Origin: Metallyticus violacea
Taxonomy: Eukaryota > Arthropoda > Insecta > Mantodea > Metallyticidae
NCBI GenBank assembly: GCA_030762175.1
Contig: CM060842.1
Span: 43,463,001 to 43,527,000 of the forward strand
DNA: 64,000 nt
Direction: 5' to 3'
The position numbers and the translations under genes are program-made. Shown in pieces: positions 1-13,386 of the stretch. How positions within the stretch are numbered: the stretch's first letter is position 1; each line of letters starts with the position of its first letter. A model generated the notes under the pieces. The model was not told where the DNA came from and did not search any database. It worked only from the letters and a program-made list of their open reading frames with translations.

Positions 1-693
1 AAAGGAATGATATGCAAGTATAATTTTACGAAGGGTCTTGAAAATGGTCGTAAAAGTGAAGTCTATGGAATGACCTAGTGTTATGAAAAGTCGCGACGCA
101 TTTTAGCGTGTTGAGAGCGTGCCGTCCCAACATAAATAAGGTCTGGGCTGTTGCTGCTCATTTGCATGTGGGAAAATTTTACAAGTATCGATGTGCTTTT
201 GCAGCTGGCGTACCATGCACGACAGGGCATTGAGAGCTTCAAACAACTTTACTACAGAAGAAAAAGCATTACTACACCAGATTAATACATTTAAAATTAA
301 TTTATTAAAGAAAACAAATAGACGACCAACGTTTGTTATTTAATTTAAGCATTGTTATACAGGCTGTCAACAACAAACAAGAATTTAAGACCCCCACATA
401 AAGATAGGGATTTTTGTATCTGCTGAAATAGCGAGTAATGTCCTCTTAAATATTTTAGATCCACAAAGATTAAAATCTATCTTGGATCTTGCTGTCAAGA
501 AATTTGGTTTAAACGAATATATTTTGTCTTATATATCGAATTAGTTCTTTCACACTAACTGTATAGAAAATGAGATTTCTTATTTATTTTTCCCCATCCC
601 AAGGAGATAAATTGACTGTTATCTCTTAACAGTAAATCGAGCAAGTTAAAGTTTGCAAGTCTTTGAAGATTAACCTTTGATACACATTATTTT
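1..693. other. AT-rich stretch, nothing recognised
   Basis: Stop codons are frequent in all frames and no repeat family or RNA gene is recognisable. It may be diverged transposon or intergenic DNA. Confidence 0.5.
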
Positions 694-850
694 TGATTTG
701 GTTTATTTACGGACGCTCTATAACATTTCAGGTCATCAGCGTCCCATTCAATTCAGGTCGTGAAACGGCCGATAAATTTTGCTCAATGGCCTCTTCATTC
801 AAGCTTGCGGTTCTTTATCGTGCCGTAAATGTACTTATACACATTCGTAG
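694..850 (-). mobile_element. SINE family B, 5'-truncated copy (B1)
   Basis: Read on the minus strand, this is the 3' body of family B. It runs from the segment encoding 'cggcacgataaagaacc' through 'ctgatgacctg' to the tail 'gtaaataaacc'. The same body occurs at 13.4, 45.5 and 53.8 kb. The tRNA-like head is missing: similarity stops near 850, so this is a 5'-truncated insertion. The short open frame through it (693-896) is only the antisense of the SINE and is not a gene. Confidence 0.8.
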
Positions 851-1303
851 CGTTGATATTTATATATTGTATTTCAACATTAATAATATTTTATAGTAAC
901 TTATTGCATAATTATTTAATTTTATATGACCGAATATTGGGAAATATTTAGCTCTTCTTAATTTCATTTTTGTCTCTTTTAAATCTATTCTTTTATCTTT
1001 CCTTTTATGTGATCAAAGTTTTCATTCATACAATAACTGGTTTTATAATTATTTATATAACTTTACCTTATTAATTCGTTATTTTATTTTGAAGCTTTAA
1101 TATGTATTAATTTGTTAATATGTATAGATTAATTTATTTTTAAATGTCTTTTCTGTTTATATTTTCTTGCATATTCTAGGTCTATTTCACATCGTAAATG
1201 ATTGAAATGAATGATTTATCACAAAGGGCGAATTCGTAGAATTATTCTAGATTGAACATTGTTTTGCTACCAAATGTCAATATTTTAGTCTATTTTTATA
1301 AAT
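851..1303. other. AT-rich stretch, nothing recognised
   Basis: Very AT-rich, with many TTTAT and ATTTA runs. No gene or repeat family is identified. Confidence 0.5.
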
Positions 1304-1383
1304 TTATGTACATATTTTAATTCACTTGAGTATGTCTCAGCAGTTATGTACATATTTTAATTCACTTGAGTATGTCTCAGCAG
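1304..1383. repeat. Perfect tandem duplication, 2 x 40 bp
   Basis: The 40 bp unit beginning 'ttatgtacatattttaattc' (1304-1343) is repeated without a mismatch at 1344-1383. Identity suggests a recent slippage or unequal-exchange event. It has no coding sense. Confidence 0.95.
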
Positions 1384-1950
1384 TTATAACAAAATTTAAC
1401 ATATAAATAAGTTCAATATCTGCTTTTTTATAGTTTATCTTTACACAATGACAAAAAGCATAACAATCAAATTACATTAAAATTATATAAAGTAATAAAA
1501 TTAATATTAACCATAACTAACAGATTTTAATTCTTAAATAAAATAATTTATGTATTTCACTTACAAGCCATAATGTGTAGGATATATTAAGAGAAATTTA
1601 CAATTTAGCGACCGTTTCTTTAGTGGTTTCCTACTTAAATTAGTGAAATAATTATTTTATTACAAAAGCAAATTGTTACGAAAGGCATAAATACTTTCAT
1701 GACTACTTTGTGGAGGGCGAGCTTAGAAAAGATGCGTGCAATTGAAAGAGTAGCTATGGCGGTATATATGAGTGCTCTGCCAGGTTGTTTTCAGCTTAAT
1801 TATATCCTAAATTTGTATCTTCTTTCTCTTTCTCGTAACTGATTGTTTATATCTGTACATTTAAGAGTAAATGCTGTTAACTATAATACTTTGTGAAACC
1901 CAAGGGGCAACACTGGAATATACATATATCTTCATAACAAGTACCCAAAG

Positions 1951-2118
1951 TTAAACTTTTTTATTCTTCCTCTAAGTGATCTAAATCAGTGAAATACTTG
2001 GTGTTACGATTGCATTTCATACCAGACATTTAACTTAAACTTTTTTATTCTTCCTCTAAGTGATCTAAATCAGTGAAATATTTGGTGTTACGATTGCATT
2101 TCATACCAGACATTTACC
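1951..2118. repeat. Near-perfect tandem duplication, 2 x 84 bp
   Basis: The unit starting 'ttaaacttttttattcttcc' at 1951 repeats at 2035. I see two differences: 'atacttgg' versus 'atatttgg', and the last bases. The small open frame from 2073 starts inside the second unit and has no family resemblance. Confidence 0.95.
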
Positions 2119-4041
2119 ATCACGAGATTTTCCCTACCATTTTCAAATTATCTTGCTCTTTATTAGTAGAGGTTAACAATCCTAAAACAGTTTTCTTTTT
2201 ACAGGCATTTAATAAAAACCTTATTAAACCTCCCATTTATGATTTAAGATTTGTTTAAAGTTTGTTGACTGTTCTCATTTGTAGTAACGTTTCGAGTGGG
2301 CAAATATTTTGTATTAAATTGGTTAGATTATGGTTGTGTTCTGATTTATTTTGTCTAAAAATGACAATTAGCGACAATTTTTGTTAATCTTATAAGCACG
2401 CTACTATCATATAGGAAGCAGATGGGAGAAAATTGGGAAAAAAATGTTTTACAATTGAGCTGGATAATTTTTGAAAAGAGACAATCTACTGACAACGTTC
2501 AAGAATATTCTGGTTTAAGGTTAACTGAATTATAAATTGGAGTCATAAGCGAAGCTTTCATGTTTTGTGAAAGTGTGATTTCGGTTTAAAACCACAACAG
2601 TTGGAGTATGGGTCGTGTCGTAATTTGATTATACTTACTCAAAGAAAGGAGGAAAAATTAGAAGCGAGGAAATTCAAAGGTAGCGAAAGAAGTTTAGCAA
2701 ATGAAGGCTTATTAAAGTAAAGTTGGCAAAATGTATAAGCCATGAGGCTGTCAGCATGAGCAATCATTTTCAAATTCTTTAAATAAATGAGAACCGAACA
2801 TGTAACAAAAGTTGGTAAACGCAGTGATACTTGTAGTTCACCTGACCCAGAGGTGACAATGAAGTCTGTACCAAAATCGTTTAATCCTGTAATACCAAAA
2901 TATTTCGTAATGAGTTCAATAAAGAAAGAATGAAATAGTGTCAATATGTACTATAAAGCAAGTCCTCCGTGAAATAAATTCACGGTACTTAAAATAACCA
3001 AGGAAGTCAGGAAAACACTCGAAAAACAGGACCAACACAGAACTGAAGCATTATAATTTAAAATCGAGCTTCTGTAAATAAACGCAACTTTAGTTTCAGT
3101 ACTTCATAACTGACATTTTAACGACAATATACTTTATTCTCAAAAAACAATGTAAATGTACCACAAAAACGAGCCCACTTCAAATATATTACTAATTAAC
3201 AATTACACTGTGTATATACTTTAAATTATATTTCTGTATTTTAATTTATAGACCACAAAATATTGTTTTAAATCTGTTAATATTAATTATATTATAAAAA
3301 TCAATTCTGAGAAAGATAACATTCTTGTAATTAAAATGTTTAGCTGAAACCATGGAATAAAATGTATACATTCTTTGAGATTGATTTTTAAGTGCATTTT
3401 AATTTTAAAATTTCAACTTTGCACCTTATAGGATTTTTATGCCTGTGATATTATGGCGATATAACCACCAAGATTGTGTACTAGTCCCACTTCTTCTTTT
3501 TTTCTACATAAGCATTCAATATCGTTCCTGAAAGTCGTGCCAGCTGTTTTATGAATCCCGGATTTAGCGGTGTTGCTGTTTTCGCCTAATGAACTAATTG
3601 TTTGCAGTAACTTTTTGACTCACGGCTGTGCACGCGTTATGCAGCACGTTCCTCTAAACCGTACTAGTTTGCGTTTCACAATTTTGAGTAATATATACTT
3701 AAGAGGATGACTTAGCTTAATCTTAGATCATTACAGGTACGTAGATAGTTCTCATTAGTATTGGTGTAGTAGTATTTTTCATAACTAAAATGTGTCAGGA
3801 CTTTTATAAACTTGGTAATATTCAGCATTGCAAATTTTAAGTTTGTTGCATATGAAAATTTTCCTGGATATTTAATGTTTTGTTTTCTAGTAATTTTTCA
3901 TTTACATTGCATTCTATAATGTATATATATATATATACTTTGCTTATATACGAATATTTTGGTTTGGGTCTTTTTGAGTTCCCTAGTGTTTGTTACATGC
4001 TTAATACACTTTGTTAAATTAAGATACCATTGATTTATTTC
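2119..4041. other. AT-rich stretch, nothing recognised
   Basis: I see no domain, RNA gene or repeat family. A 101-codon minus-strand open frame at 2639-2944 has no recognisable motif and no supporting context. A dinucleotide (TA)n run of about 16 bp lies near 3921. Confidence 0.45.
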
Positions 4042-4320
4042 ACCGCCACGGGTAGCCGAGGTCGTTAAGTCTCGGACTCGTGAGCGGGAGGTCTGGTTTC
4101 GAATACCGCCAGGACCGTCCTTCCTGACTGAGGTTTTTTCCAGGTTTTCCTTAGTCCTCATAAATGGCAAATGCCGGGGAGGTACCCTAAACTTAGGCCT
4201 GGAACGATTCCTTCCATAAAAATCCCTTCCCAATATATCATTTCATCTCGTGTATCATCAGTGTCCATCGCCTGTGGTGCCTCTGTAGCAAAAACGGGCG
4301 TTAAACACTATTAATTCATT
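4042..4320 (+). mobile_element. SINE family A, full length, with target-site duplication (A1)
   Basis: This is a tRNA-derived retrotransposon transcribed by RNA polymerase III. The head has an A box in 'gtagccgaggtcgttaag' (about 4052) and a B box in 'ggtttcgaata' (about 4095). A T6 run follows at 4134-4139. The body carries 'gccggggaggta', and the family 3' end contains 'cctgtggtgcctc' and 'gggcgttaaacac'. The flanks 'cattgatttatttc' (4028-4041) and 'cattgttttatttc' (4321-4334) match at 13 of 14 positions, which is the target-site duplication and fixes both ends. The minus-strand open frame through it is antisense SINE, not a gene. Confidence 0.93.
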
Positions 4321-4334
4321 CATTGTTTTATTTC

Positions 4335-7300
4335 GAACTGTAATATTTTCATTAGCCATGTATTAATTTTTGATGCAGTTTTATATAAAAGTATTTATCT
4401 TATTTTAATTATTTACTCACCCTATTTTGTGCATGGTAGTGCATTTTTTCCATGAGTAAGCGTTTCATGTGCTTCTTTCTCAAGTTAAATAGCTACTACT
4501 TCAAATATTTTAAAATAGTAATCCTTTTAAAAGCTGTACAGGTTTGTCTTGTTTTTAATTAATATTTGCTCCATTTTCACTGTTTAAGTACTATGATCCT
4601 TCCAAAATTTGTATCAGCGTTAGATTTCTTTGCATGTGCAAGCCTTTAGCTTCATTTAATTTGTGGATATATCAGTCTGAGATCTAGTCAGATTACAAAG
4701 GGCAAAGCTAATAACTATTGAAAACCTGCCACTATTTAAATTCAAACGCAGAGAACTAGGTAACTCAAATTCATTAAATTTTGTAACATGTGTACCCTCT
4801 ATTAGTCGACACTAATATTACTTGTCTGCATTTTAAAACGTTTGTGTTTTATTGAACATTTTTTGCAACCTTTTATTTTATGCTGACTTGTTTAATATTC
4901 CTGTGAAAGAAAATTATGACCAATCGCATGTGCTATGTGTCGACTTTTATGTCGTTTTAGGTTGGCATAGCTTGCAAACTTTTTGGCAATGTAATAATTA
5001 TTATGCAAGCAAAGCAATTTCTTTAACTTGTAGATACTTCATGTTTGATATTGTAATGAAAAGTTTAACTACATTGTTAAATAATTCTTCTCTTGTGTTC
5101 TTATTACCCATACGAGAATTTCCTATGATAAATTCTGGGAGTTTATGATCTAGTTAGCTTTACACATTTGCATCCTGCATGAGTTCAACAATAAACACTG
5201 AGGGGGAAAAATAGATTTGGTTATTGCATGCCCATATTCATGTGGAGTTTTATGGTGTACCAGTATTGCAATATATTAACTTATTTGTAAAGATAGTGCT
5301 TCAAAATCAGATTAATCATTTATCTCTAATGCCCGAATTATCTTATGATCACATATACATAATATGTCCCAAGGACTTTCAGAAAACAGGTTCCATAAAC
5401 AAAACAGTTCAGGAAAACTGCTCCTATATCAATATGGAGAGCATAAGTGGATACATAACATAGCTACTAGGAAGGTAATGGAAGCCTGTCAGGCACAAGA
5501 CATGCCGAGTAATTGAAACGGCGCAGAACGTAGATTTCCACTTCAAAGAGACGCCCAAGCGCATATGCAAACCCGCCAAGCAAAGGTGACAAAAGGGTTG
5601 CCTAGTCAGACTGGTTACGGCATTCAGAATCGCCTTTTCACAGGAGCTGCTTATTTTTAGCCGCTTTGCTTTATTTGTCACGGACTTGTTCACACGGATA
5701 TTGAATACATTCGAGTTGGACAGCACTTTCTGCTGATTTTGCTGAAGCCTTAATCAGTGTTATATGAAACCATATTTTTCTCGCTTTGGGCTACATAGTT
5801 CTCTGATTTGTGTAATGGTTATTCAAATCAATAGAATTTCTTGTTTAATATATATTTGTGTAATAAAATGATGATGATAATAATAATAATGTGGCAGTAA
5901 TCAAATATTACAACAGGTAATATAAATATAACAATCCAATTCTTATTATGTAAAAGTACTTGAATTCACAATACTTTTAACACATAGCAGGGACAGATTC
6001 TAAGAAGCCTTATAATATTATTTTTATCCTGAAAAGATCTTTCAGACCTCTCTTCAAGCTACTGCACTGGTTTTTATAGCCTAACATTCAAGCACCATAT
6101 TCCGATATACCTGCCGAGTCCAGGGCAATGTGCGGACTCTCCAATATCAGGGAAAGAAAGGGATGAACGTTGATGAAATTAATCTGGGGTAACTAGAGAA
6201 TACAAAACCCAGAAATGCATGCCTCTATGGAGATCAAATTCGAGTCAACTGTCTGGGAAACCCAGTCTTCTTAGTCAATTGAGTTATTTATACCAAAATT
6301 TTAATGATTGATGTGCGATTTCAAAACTTATAAATTCAGGGAAACACAAAGGTAATTTAATATGATATTAGTATAAATTACAAATATTCTCTTCCTGGTT
6401 TTAAGAAGAAATATATTGTTCCATTTAGAATTATTATCGATGATGCCATAACGTTTATAATAATGATCGTAAAACTACTCTATTTTCATAAGAAATAGTT
6501 TCAAAATTTAAGAGCTGATGCAGCTGATGCAGCTGAGAGTTAACCTCCTATTTTGTTTTTATGTAAATTATACTTTAAGTTATACAATTCTATCATTAAG
6601 GTTCTCTTTATTCCAGGTTTCTGTTTTCTTTAAGTTTCATGTTTTAATATAATATTACAATTTTACACGAATTTTAATACCAATATATAAATATAAACAA
6701 TTATAGAAATCACCATTATAAAGAAAGTTTACAAAGTTACGTATATTATAGATTACAAAATATAACAAAAAAGTAAACATATAAAAATTGATAACTAGCA
6801 AATTGCTGCTATAATGTATTATTAGTATTTTAACCGTGATAAGTGTATAAACATTTGGATGTGAAAATAAGAATATTGGTTATCAAACGTTTTAATTATA
6901 AACCACTGTTTTAAGCAACATTTAAAGTATGTGGGAAACATCAAGCTAAAATACAGAAAACAGTGTTTGCTAAGCTACTAAATGGAATAGCTCATTTTCT
7001 GACATATTTAATATGACATTAAGAGATAACATTCAAAGTTTTATAGCTACAAAGTAAATTTATTGAGTTATACAAAAAGAAGCACATGTTTAGAAATAAT
7101 CATTAGGAAAAGTATTTCTCTAATAATATAAATAGGTCAATGATGGGAAGCAGCAGTTAACCAGAACAAGATAACATGCCCGTTTCCGTTTATCTAGCGT
7201 GACAACCTGGAGGTTGAATCTTGTACACCGCCAGTTTACCTCGCATACTTCCGATCTCAAGAATGGCCACAAGGTGACTACGCTCGACTAATTATAAAAA

Positions 7301-9555
7301 CTAGATTTTCGTTGCTAAGGTTTCACCGTGTGAAAATGATCTTTCACATAGTTGAATATGAAGGTGGATTCAGACCGGTGAACGAACATTTGTATTTTAA
7401 TGTGTACTTTGATCTTGCATTTAGCGTAATGACGATTAACTGGTGCTTTAAAGACTTTCTCTAACTAAACAGGACTTGGAAGTCAGTTCGACGCATGAAT
7501 ACAGACAGATACATATAAAATAGTCAATTCAGCGTCAAGGTTTAAATGGTCACATTTGTTTTAATAGCTAGCACAAATGTGCATAATTAAAAGCATGTAC
7601 GGCATTGTAAACGCACATATATTTTCTTTTCTTTTCCAGTGGAGCAACGTCGTTTTCCTGAGTGATGCCTTAAGTACTGTACTGTATTCTGAGTCGCTGG
7701 GGAAATCTAAAGATATATTTTCCTTCTTCCGCTCAACATTCATTTTTGAAACGTAAAAACCTAGGTTTTATAGTAAGTTTATGTTATTTTACAACGTTAA
7801 TAAATATAAAATAACTTTAGTTTAAAAAAAAAATATGGGCATAAACATTGAATACGGAGAGTACTGACAAGGGAACTGTATTGTCTGGATCATCCCATTG
7901 TAGTAAACTCAATTACGGTATACTATATTTAATAACAATAATGTTGCGTGAAATGAAGTTGATTTTACAAACTATAAAAACAAAGTGGCAGGGTACAGTC
8001 ACTAGCTAATGGTGACGTTTTATACTCTTGTTTGTGTTATTATCAATACGTATGTAGACAGCAGTACGAAAAGGTAGGTTAAGGACAGTGTTAATTGTAT
8101 CCATTTAGAACACATGCGATGAAAAAAATGCAATTAATATTTTAAACGTATTAGAGAAACTTTATAGGCTACATGGAGCCAAGTGTGCAATAACAACTGT
8201 GTGTAATCATTCTTGAAAATATGTAGGAAAAAACACTACATGAACGAAATAAGTGTATGGCATTAGATTTCGCTGATGAAAACGATTACACGTTTTAACA
8301 CTAATGTAGCTGAAAATGAAAATGACGGGAATAAAATGGATGGTAGTTCCAGTAGTTATGTATTATCCACAGAAACGTCGTGAAAGGCTGGATATCTTAC
8401 AGAGCTGATGTAGAAGCAAACATGGAACTTAGGTTTAAAACAACTGAAGCAGTTCTTAAAAAAATTGGAACACTTCTATATAGTATGTAATGGAAATTAG
8501 ATTACGATTTCTTCGGCTTAGATAGTGTGAGATTCAGACTATCGTGTACAAGCCTGTTATAAATAACATTTGTTTCAATACTAAACAAGAAACTACCGGA
8601 TTATTGTTTGTATAACTGATCCTGTCGTTCTCTAAAGGGTGACTCGGTGGTATTGTGGCCACCAGTGTGTGACGTTTAGTAGCCAAGCCGTGCTGCTGGG
8701 GATACACCATGATGCATTAAAATCAGACGTAACCAAAATGCACTGTTTAGTGGTATAGAAAAAAGATAATTACATTTAAATTGGATCACAATCTGCAGAA
8801 TATAATCAAATTACAAATTTATGCTGGTATTATATCGGTAATTAACAAAATTTAACAGTTATTTGTATGAACAATTTAGCTGCAGTATTATATAATACTG
8901 TAGTGATTTTTTCTTATCCTCGAATTTTTCATTTCTGTTTAATTTAAGAGCAATTTTCTTAGGTTAGACATATATGGATGGTCCATATCTACATATCTAC
9001 AAAATTAAGTTCAATTTTAGATGGCTTAATTATGTTTAGTGATATTTGTCTGGTTCAACCAAAACAGTTCACTTGTAAGAATTATATATCCTCCTGGAAT
9101 TTTAACATTGCAGAAATGTTAAAAAATGTTAAAGGTCCCAGAGTGACAGCTGCTGACACAAAAAGAAGACTAAATAAAGGAGAACAACTGCTGACGAAGA
9201 ACTGAGCGACTCTAAGTTATAGCAAGTAACACCTGAAATTCAGGCAGAATTAGTTTAAATCGCAACAAGATATCAACCATTACTATAAAAAGAAGCGTGT
9301 AGTCCACAGCTATGAAGAAGTCCCTTCTTAGCAAAATAAATCAACAGAAACGTCTTCATTAGCAAAGGAAACTGCATTGTTGAACGATTAAAGAATTCAA
9401 ATTTCAGGCTTTTAGAAATCGACGATAGACCTACATTAGTGAGCAGGAGCACCAGACGGTATAAGGGCTTATTGTAGTTTTTCATCCAGTGGTGTGTATC
9501 AAGAAGATACTGGATAAAATGTGGACAGGATCTATGGGCAATGACTGTGCGAATG
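4335..9555. other. AT-rich stretch, no gene recognised
   Basis: About 5.2 kb with only short open frames (60-100 codons) that show no domain. Small features are a GATGATGATAATAATAATAAT run near 5870 and a double 'gctgatgcagctgatgcagctg' near 6515. The region 5460-5740 is less AT-rich, with a 100-codon minus-strand frame I cannot assign. Old unrecognised transposon sequence is likely. Confidence 0.4.
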
Positions 9556-9880
9556 CAGATTGGGTTCCTAACATGTTTCCAAATAGGGAACCCCGACGCC
9601 GTGAAGCCCGTCCCCCTTTGTTAAAGATAGCTCGCTTTAATTCTAAATGCCGGGTCAGAAAAAAATTCGAAAGTGCAAGTCACTGTCACGCCACGTCAGC
9701 TCACCTCGCATTGGAACCCTCGGAGTGAAATGAGAAAGAGCAGAAAATTCGTAGGATGTAAAGATCCATTCAGCATTCCCCTAAGCGATCACGATAAAAT
9801 CCAAAATCAGGATGGAGAACTAGCAAGAACCTGCCAAATGAGTGTCACAAGCGTCACCGCCTGATCCACCCCGCTCGGCA
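9556..9880 (-). mobile_element. SINE family C, diverged copy (C1)
   Basis: Read on the minus strand: a degenerate tRNA-like head near 9880 ('ggtggatcaggcggtgacgc'), the 'cgcttaggggaatgctg' segment, the body hallmark complementary to 'tgcaagtcactgtcacgcc' (9675-9693), and a 3' part with 'ggcgtcggggttccctat'. The element ends in a 'ccaatc'-like tail near 9557. The same order occurs in the copies at 14.0, 31.2, 33.7, 40.9 and 45.8 kb. Plus-strand open frames here are antisense SINE. Confidence 0.78.
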
Positions 9881-11780
9881 TACTTTGCATATACACAATC
9901 CCAAGGGTGAGAGGTTAATAGATTGGGGATTTGCCGTTCAACAATCGCATGTCAAACTAATGGAAGAAATGTCTTGAGAACAACAGAGGCGAGGAAGGTG
10001 AAAATTATGGGGTGGCCACCTCAGTCTGCTGATCTCTAATCAATTTTTAGAGTGTGTGTCCTTCCTCAGAAAGGAAACTCCAGCATATTCAGAGAATGCA
10101 GAGTGTGGTCAATTTCAACGAAAGTATTTTTTCACTGCCAAAAATATGTAAATTACTAATATAATTTTAAAAAGTGCTATTACCTGATTATTACCCTATT
10201 AGTAAATATGATTAGATAAATATATGTTAAAACTTTTTGGATCTCTATTTCCTTTTACTTGCTTTCTTTTGATCTGCTCTGAATAGGACGTGTGGAAGTT
10301 TTTGATCCTCACTGTACGCTAGCAGACGGAGCGGATAACTGGACTGATGTACTGTTGCATCAGAAAGGAGTACAGAGATGGCATATTCCCACCTTTGGTT
10401 GCTGAGTGCCCTAGGGGTTTCCGAGTGACTGCTCTCTGCTGGGACACCTTCAGTAACACTGCAGACCCTGACAGCAAAGACCTTGTTGTTTGCGTATTCC
10501 AAAACAGGGAGTCACGGAAATAGAACGTGAGAGAGAAAATTCAACTACTCAGTATCGATCTCTACTGTCGCTTGGTTTGTTTGTATCTAGGTCCCACTGT
10601 ATCGATCTTACAACTTCCGTCCACAGAACACGATTACAGAAAACATATGTGAATGTGGGGCACTTCCCTTCGCTGGTAGTTAGTAGTAGTTGAGAGTAGT
10701 AACTCTCAGTAACTCAACCTGATGCCCAGGTCATGACTTACATTCTCAGCTTTGCAAGACAAAGGGTTCAGGTAACTAAGAACCTAAAACGAAGAGCGCA
10801 ATGGTAGAGGCAGGAGGAAATTTGAGAGCACGTACCATAAACTCTTGAACCTACCTAAGTTATCTGCCCTCTCTTGTTAACATTATTTTATGTCATAGGC
10901 TTGTATTCCTAGATAGTTAGCAGTGAATAGGGTAAATTGACAATAGTTACAGTGTTTACGTTTAGGTTGCTTTTGTGGGTCATTAGTATGGACATGAAAA
11001 GTGCTAAAGGAGAATATAATGCTGCTGCCAACCGAATTGCGCTTGTCAAGTCCTAGTCACCCGCTGCGGAGAGACTTTGTATACACACGTTATTTTACGG
11101 CATTATGATAATGTGTTCATTATATTTCCAACGGTATTTTGCGTATATTTATTTAATTAACTCAATTATCACATAACTGAAAAAAATTACGCATTTTTTT
11201 TTAAATGGACATGATTTTATTATAACATTGAAATTGCTCAAATAGGTTGAACAATCTCAACATATGACATGAAAAGCTGAGCCAACTGTTTTTCCTATCT
11301 GACACTTAAAAATGCAACGTAAATTATTATTTTAGGTAATTATGTAGAAACAGAAAATGAACAATATTCTTAAATTTAAGTTTTGAAATTATAGTGAGCC
11401 TAGATATTTGACAATATCGGTAGCAATTTGGAAGGGTAAAAATATTGGCATAGCGATAGAGCTAACGTTAACTATTCTGTTGAGGAAAATGTCTGTTTTA
11501 ATACGGTCAATAAGGCAGATAGTGAGAGTCAGAGTTTAGTAAACAAAACTCGGTCCCAGATGACTGAGTGGGACTTTAGCGCTGTCAGTATAGGAAAGGG
11601 GAGCAACAATCTTCATTCTAAAATGCAGCAATAATCTGAAGTGTTTAGTTTATTCTTCTTAGTTAATAAACCTTCTAAATGTTTAACCTTTTGAGTAATG
11701 CTTTATTAAGAGTTTTTCGCCCTGTGGACTATTCTCAGTATGCTTCCAAATGTTCGATTAAAAATGATATTTTTTTGAGA
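9881..11780. other. No gene recognised
   Basis: Mixed composition. A less AT-rich stretch at 10250-10850 holds an 85-codon minus-strand frame with no recognisable motif. The rest is AT-rich with poly(T) and poly(A) runs. Confidence 0.4.
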
Positions 11781-12053
11781 AGTGTTTAACGCCCCTTTTT
11801 ACTACTGAGGCACCACAGGCGGTGGACACTGATGATATGTAAGATGAAATGTAAATTGGGAAAGATTATTTTTTTAAGAAAGGAAACGTTCCAGGCCTAA
11901 GTTTAAGGTAGCTCCCCGGCATTTGCCAGTTATGAGGACTGAGGAAAACCTGGAAAATACCCCAGCCAGGGAGGACGGTCCTGGTGGTATCCAAACCTCA
12001 GACCTCCCGCTCACGAGTCCGCGACGTAACGACCTCGGCCATCCGTGGCGGTA
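11781..12053 (-). mobile_element. SINE family A copy (A2)
   Basis: A full-length-looking copy in reverse. The 3' end 'gtgtttaacgcccc' is at 11782. It is followed by 'ccacaggcggtggacactga', 'ccccggcatttgcc', the B-box region complementary to 'ggtttggataccacc', and an A box complementary to 'tggccgaggtcg' near 12035. The 'accgcca' start lies at about 12053. I see no convincing target-site duplication. The minus-strand open frame (11874-12107) runs in SINE sense and is not a protein gene. Confidence 0.9.
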
Positions 12054-12268
12054 GTAGGTCGTGATAATATTATATACTTTTGTAATGTCCATGTTATTTT
12101 TATCCAATTACCAATAGCCCACTATGCTCTATGTAACGAAAACGGAGATACGATGAAACAAACGCCCTGGTTGTTGATCACAGAAGGCTATATTTCTGCT
12201 CATTTGTAAATTAGTTCTAAAAATATCCTCTCAGTTCAGTCCATTATTTAGTTATTAATCAATAAAAT

Positions 12269-12586
12269 GTTCCCCCATTGAACTTGGTGTAGTGCGTTCT
12301 GCTCTAGACCTACGGTTCGCGGGTTCAAATGCGACCGAGATTTTTCAGTGTGTAAAAATGTCGAGCCCAAGTACTTTCCTTAGGTCTAAGGTAACGTTCG
12401 TAGATCTATGGGACGTTAAAAATCCATGCATAAAAGAGGACCGTGGAGATAATTACGGGCTATTTCACGTCCAAACAATACCTTAGTTCCGTCTCATAAG
12501 GCGTTAGAGTCGATGGCCTTATCACCTATCTTCTGCAGGAGGTGCCCATATTCCAGGATGGAACGGCGGATACCAACTAATGAATA
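12269..12586 (+). mobile_element. tRNA-derived SINE-like element, family D (D1)
   Basis: A tRNA-like head has 'gtagtgcgttctgctctaga' and a good B box 'gcgggttcaaatgcg' (12318-12332). The body contains 'gggacgttaaaaatcc' and 'tatttcacgtccaa'. The body 'ttacgggctatttcacgt...' also occurs at 21.1 kb, which supports a dispersed family. Flanks 'gttattaatcaataaa' (about 12251) and 'gttatcaataaa' (about 12587) may be an eroded target-site duplication. The 64-codon frame through it is unlikely to be a gene. Confidence 0.65.
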
Positions 12587-13271
12587 AAGTTATCAATAAA
12601 TAGAAGCACGCGACTTTTAAAACTGTAATAATTTAATCGTGTATGAAACTGTTTTGCTCATAATAACCTTCTGTGACCTAACGTTGATAATTTCTCTTTT
12701 GCTTATTTGTATTTAATCATCGAGGCTGGTTGTCATAAGTGGTGCACAAAATAAGGATTTCAGTCTTCTTTTCTCCCGTTTCCCGGTTTTTATTCCACCA
12801 ACAATTTTCATTTTCTTCCCCTTACCTATTTCATCACACTACAGTTTCATTGACAGTCAAAGGTGCAATCATATGACTAGCAGAGATGCATGAGCTTCTC
12901 GCCAGCTTTCTCACCTAGTTGACTTACCAGGTTGCGAAGGGCGCTACCGGTGGCATTCAGTCGTTTGCTTGGAAGGGAGGCTAGCGAGTTGGGGGGATCA
13001 CTAAGTGATGCTGTCAGAACAGTGATATCCTACAGATTCCTTCATATCATTATTACCTTGCTCTGTTTTCCACAGAACATAACATAATGGCATTAATAAT
13101 TAGTAACATTTGTAACACGATATTCTTGAATCTACGAAACACACTTTTTGGAGACAACTTCAATTGCTAGAATTCATAATGTTCAAAATTTTGAATGAAG
13201 GAAAATATAGGGAAAATATAGGGAACATTTTTACTGAAGAAACTGCGTAGAGATGCTAAATTTAATGCAAA

Positions 13272-13272
<1 letters not shown>
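12587..13272. other. No gene recognised
   Basis: Mixed AT-rich DNA with a less AT-rich patch at 12860-13020. No domain, RNA or repeat family seen. Confidence 0.45.

Positions 13273-13333
<61 letters not shown>
13273..13333. repeat. (AC)n microsatellite, about 30 units
   Basis: An uninterrupted AC dinucleotide run of about 61 bp. Confidence 0.99.
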
Positions 13334-13334
<1 letters not shown>

Positions 13335-13386
13335 GGCAAACTATTTAAATTGATGTAATCTATTTCCTCTCTATATAGAATATATT

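Noticed and set aside
2639..2944. 101-codon minus-strand open frame
   Set aside because: No recognisable motif, no repeat context and no transcription signals. It could be chance.
3898..4233. 111-codon minus-strand open frame
   Set aside because: It is antisense of SINE A1. The 'GPGGIR'-type peptide recurs in other family A copies because of the repeat, not protein function.
8630..8710. tRNA-like 'ggtgactcggtggtattgtg' segment
   Set aside because: Only an A-box-like match. There is no B box at a suitable distance and no other copies in the window.
13273..13333. Regular repeats considered as a CRISPR-like array
   Set aside because: This and the other arrays are simple microsatellites without spacers, and the DNA is eukaryotic.
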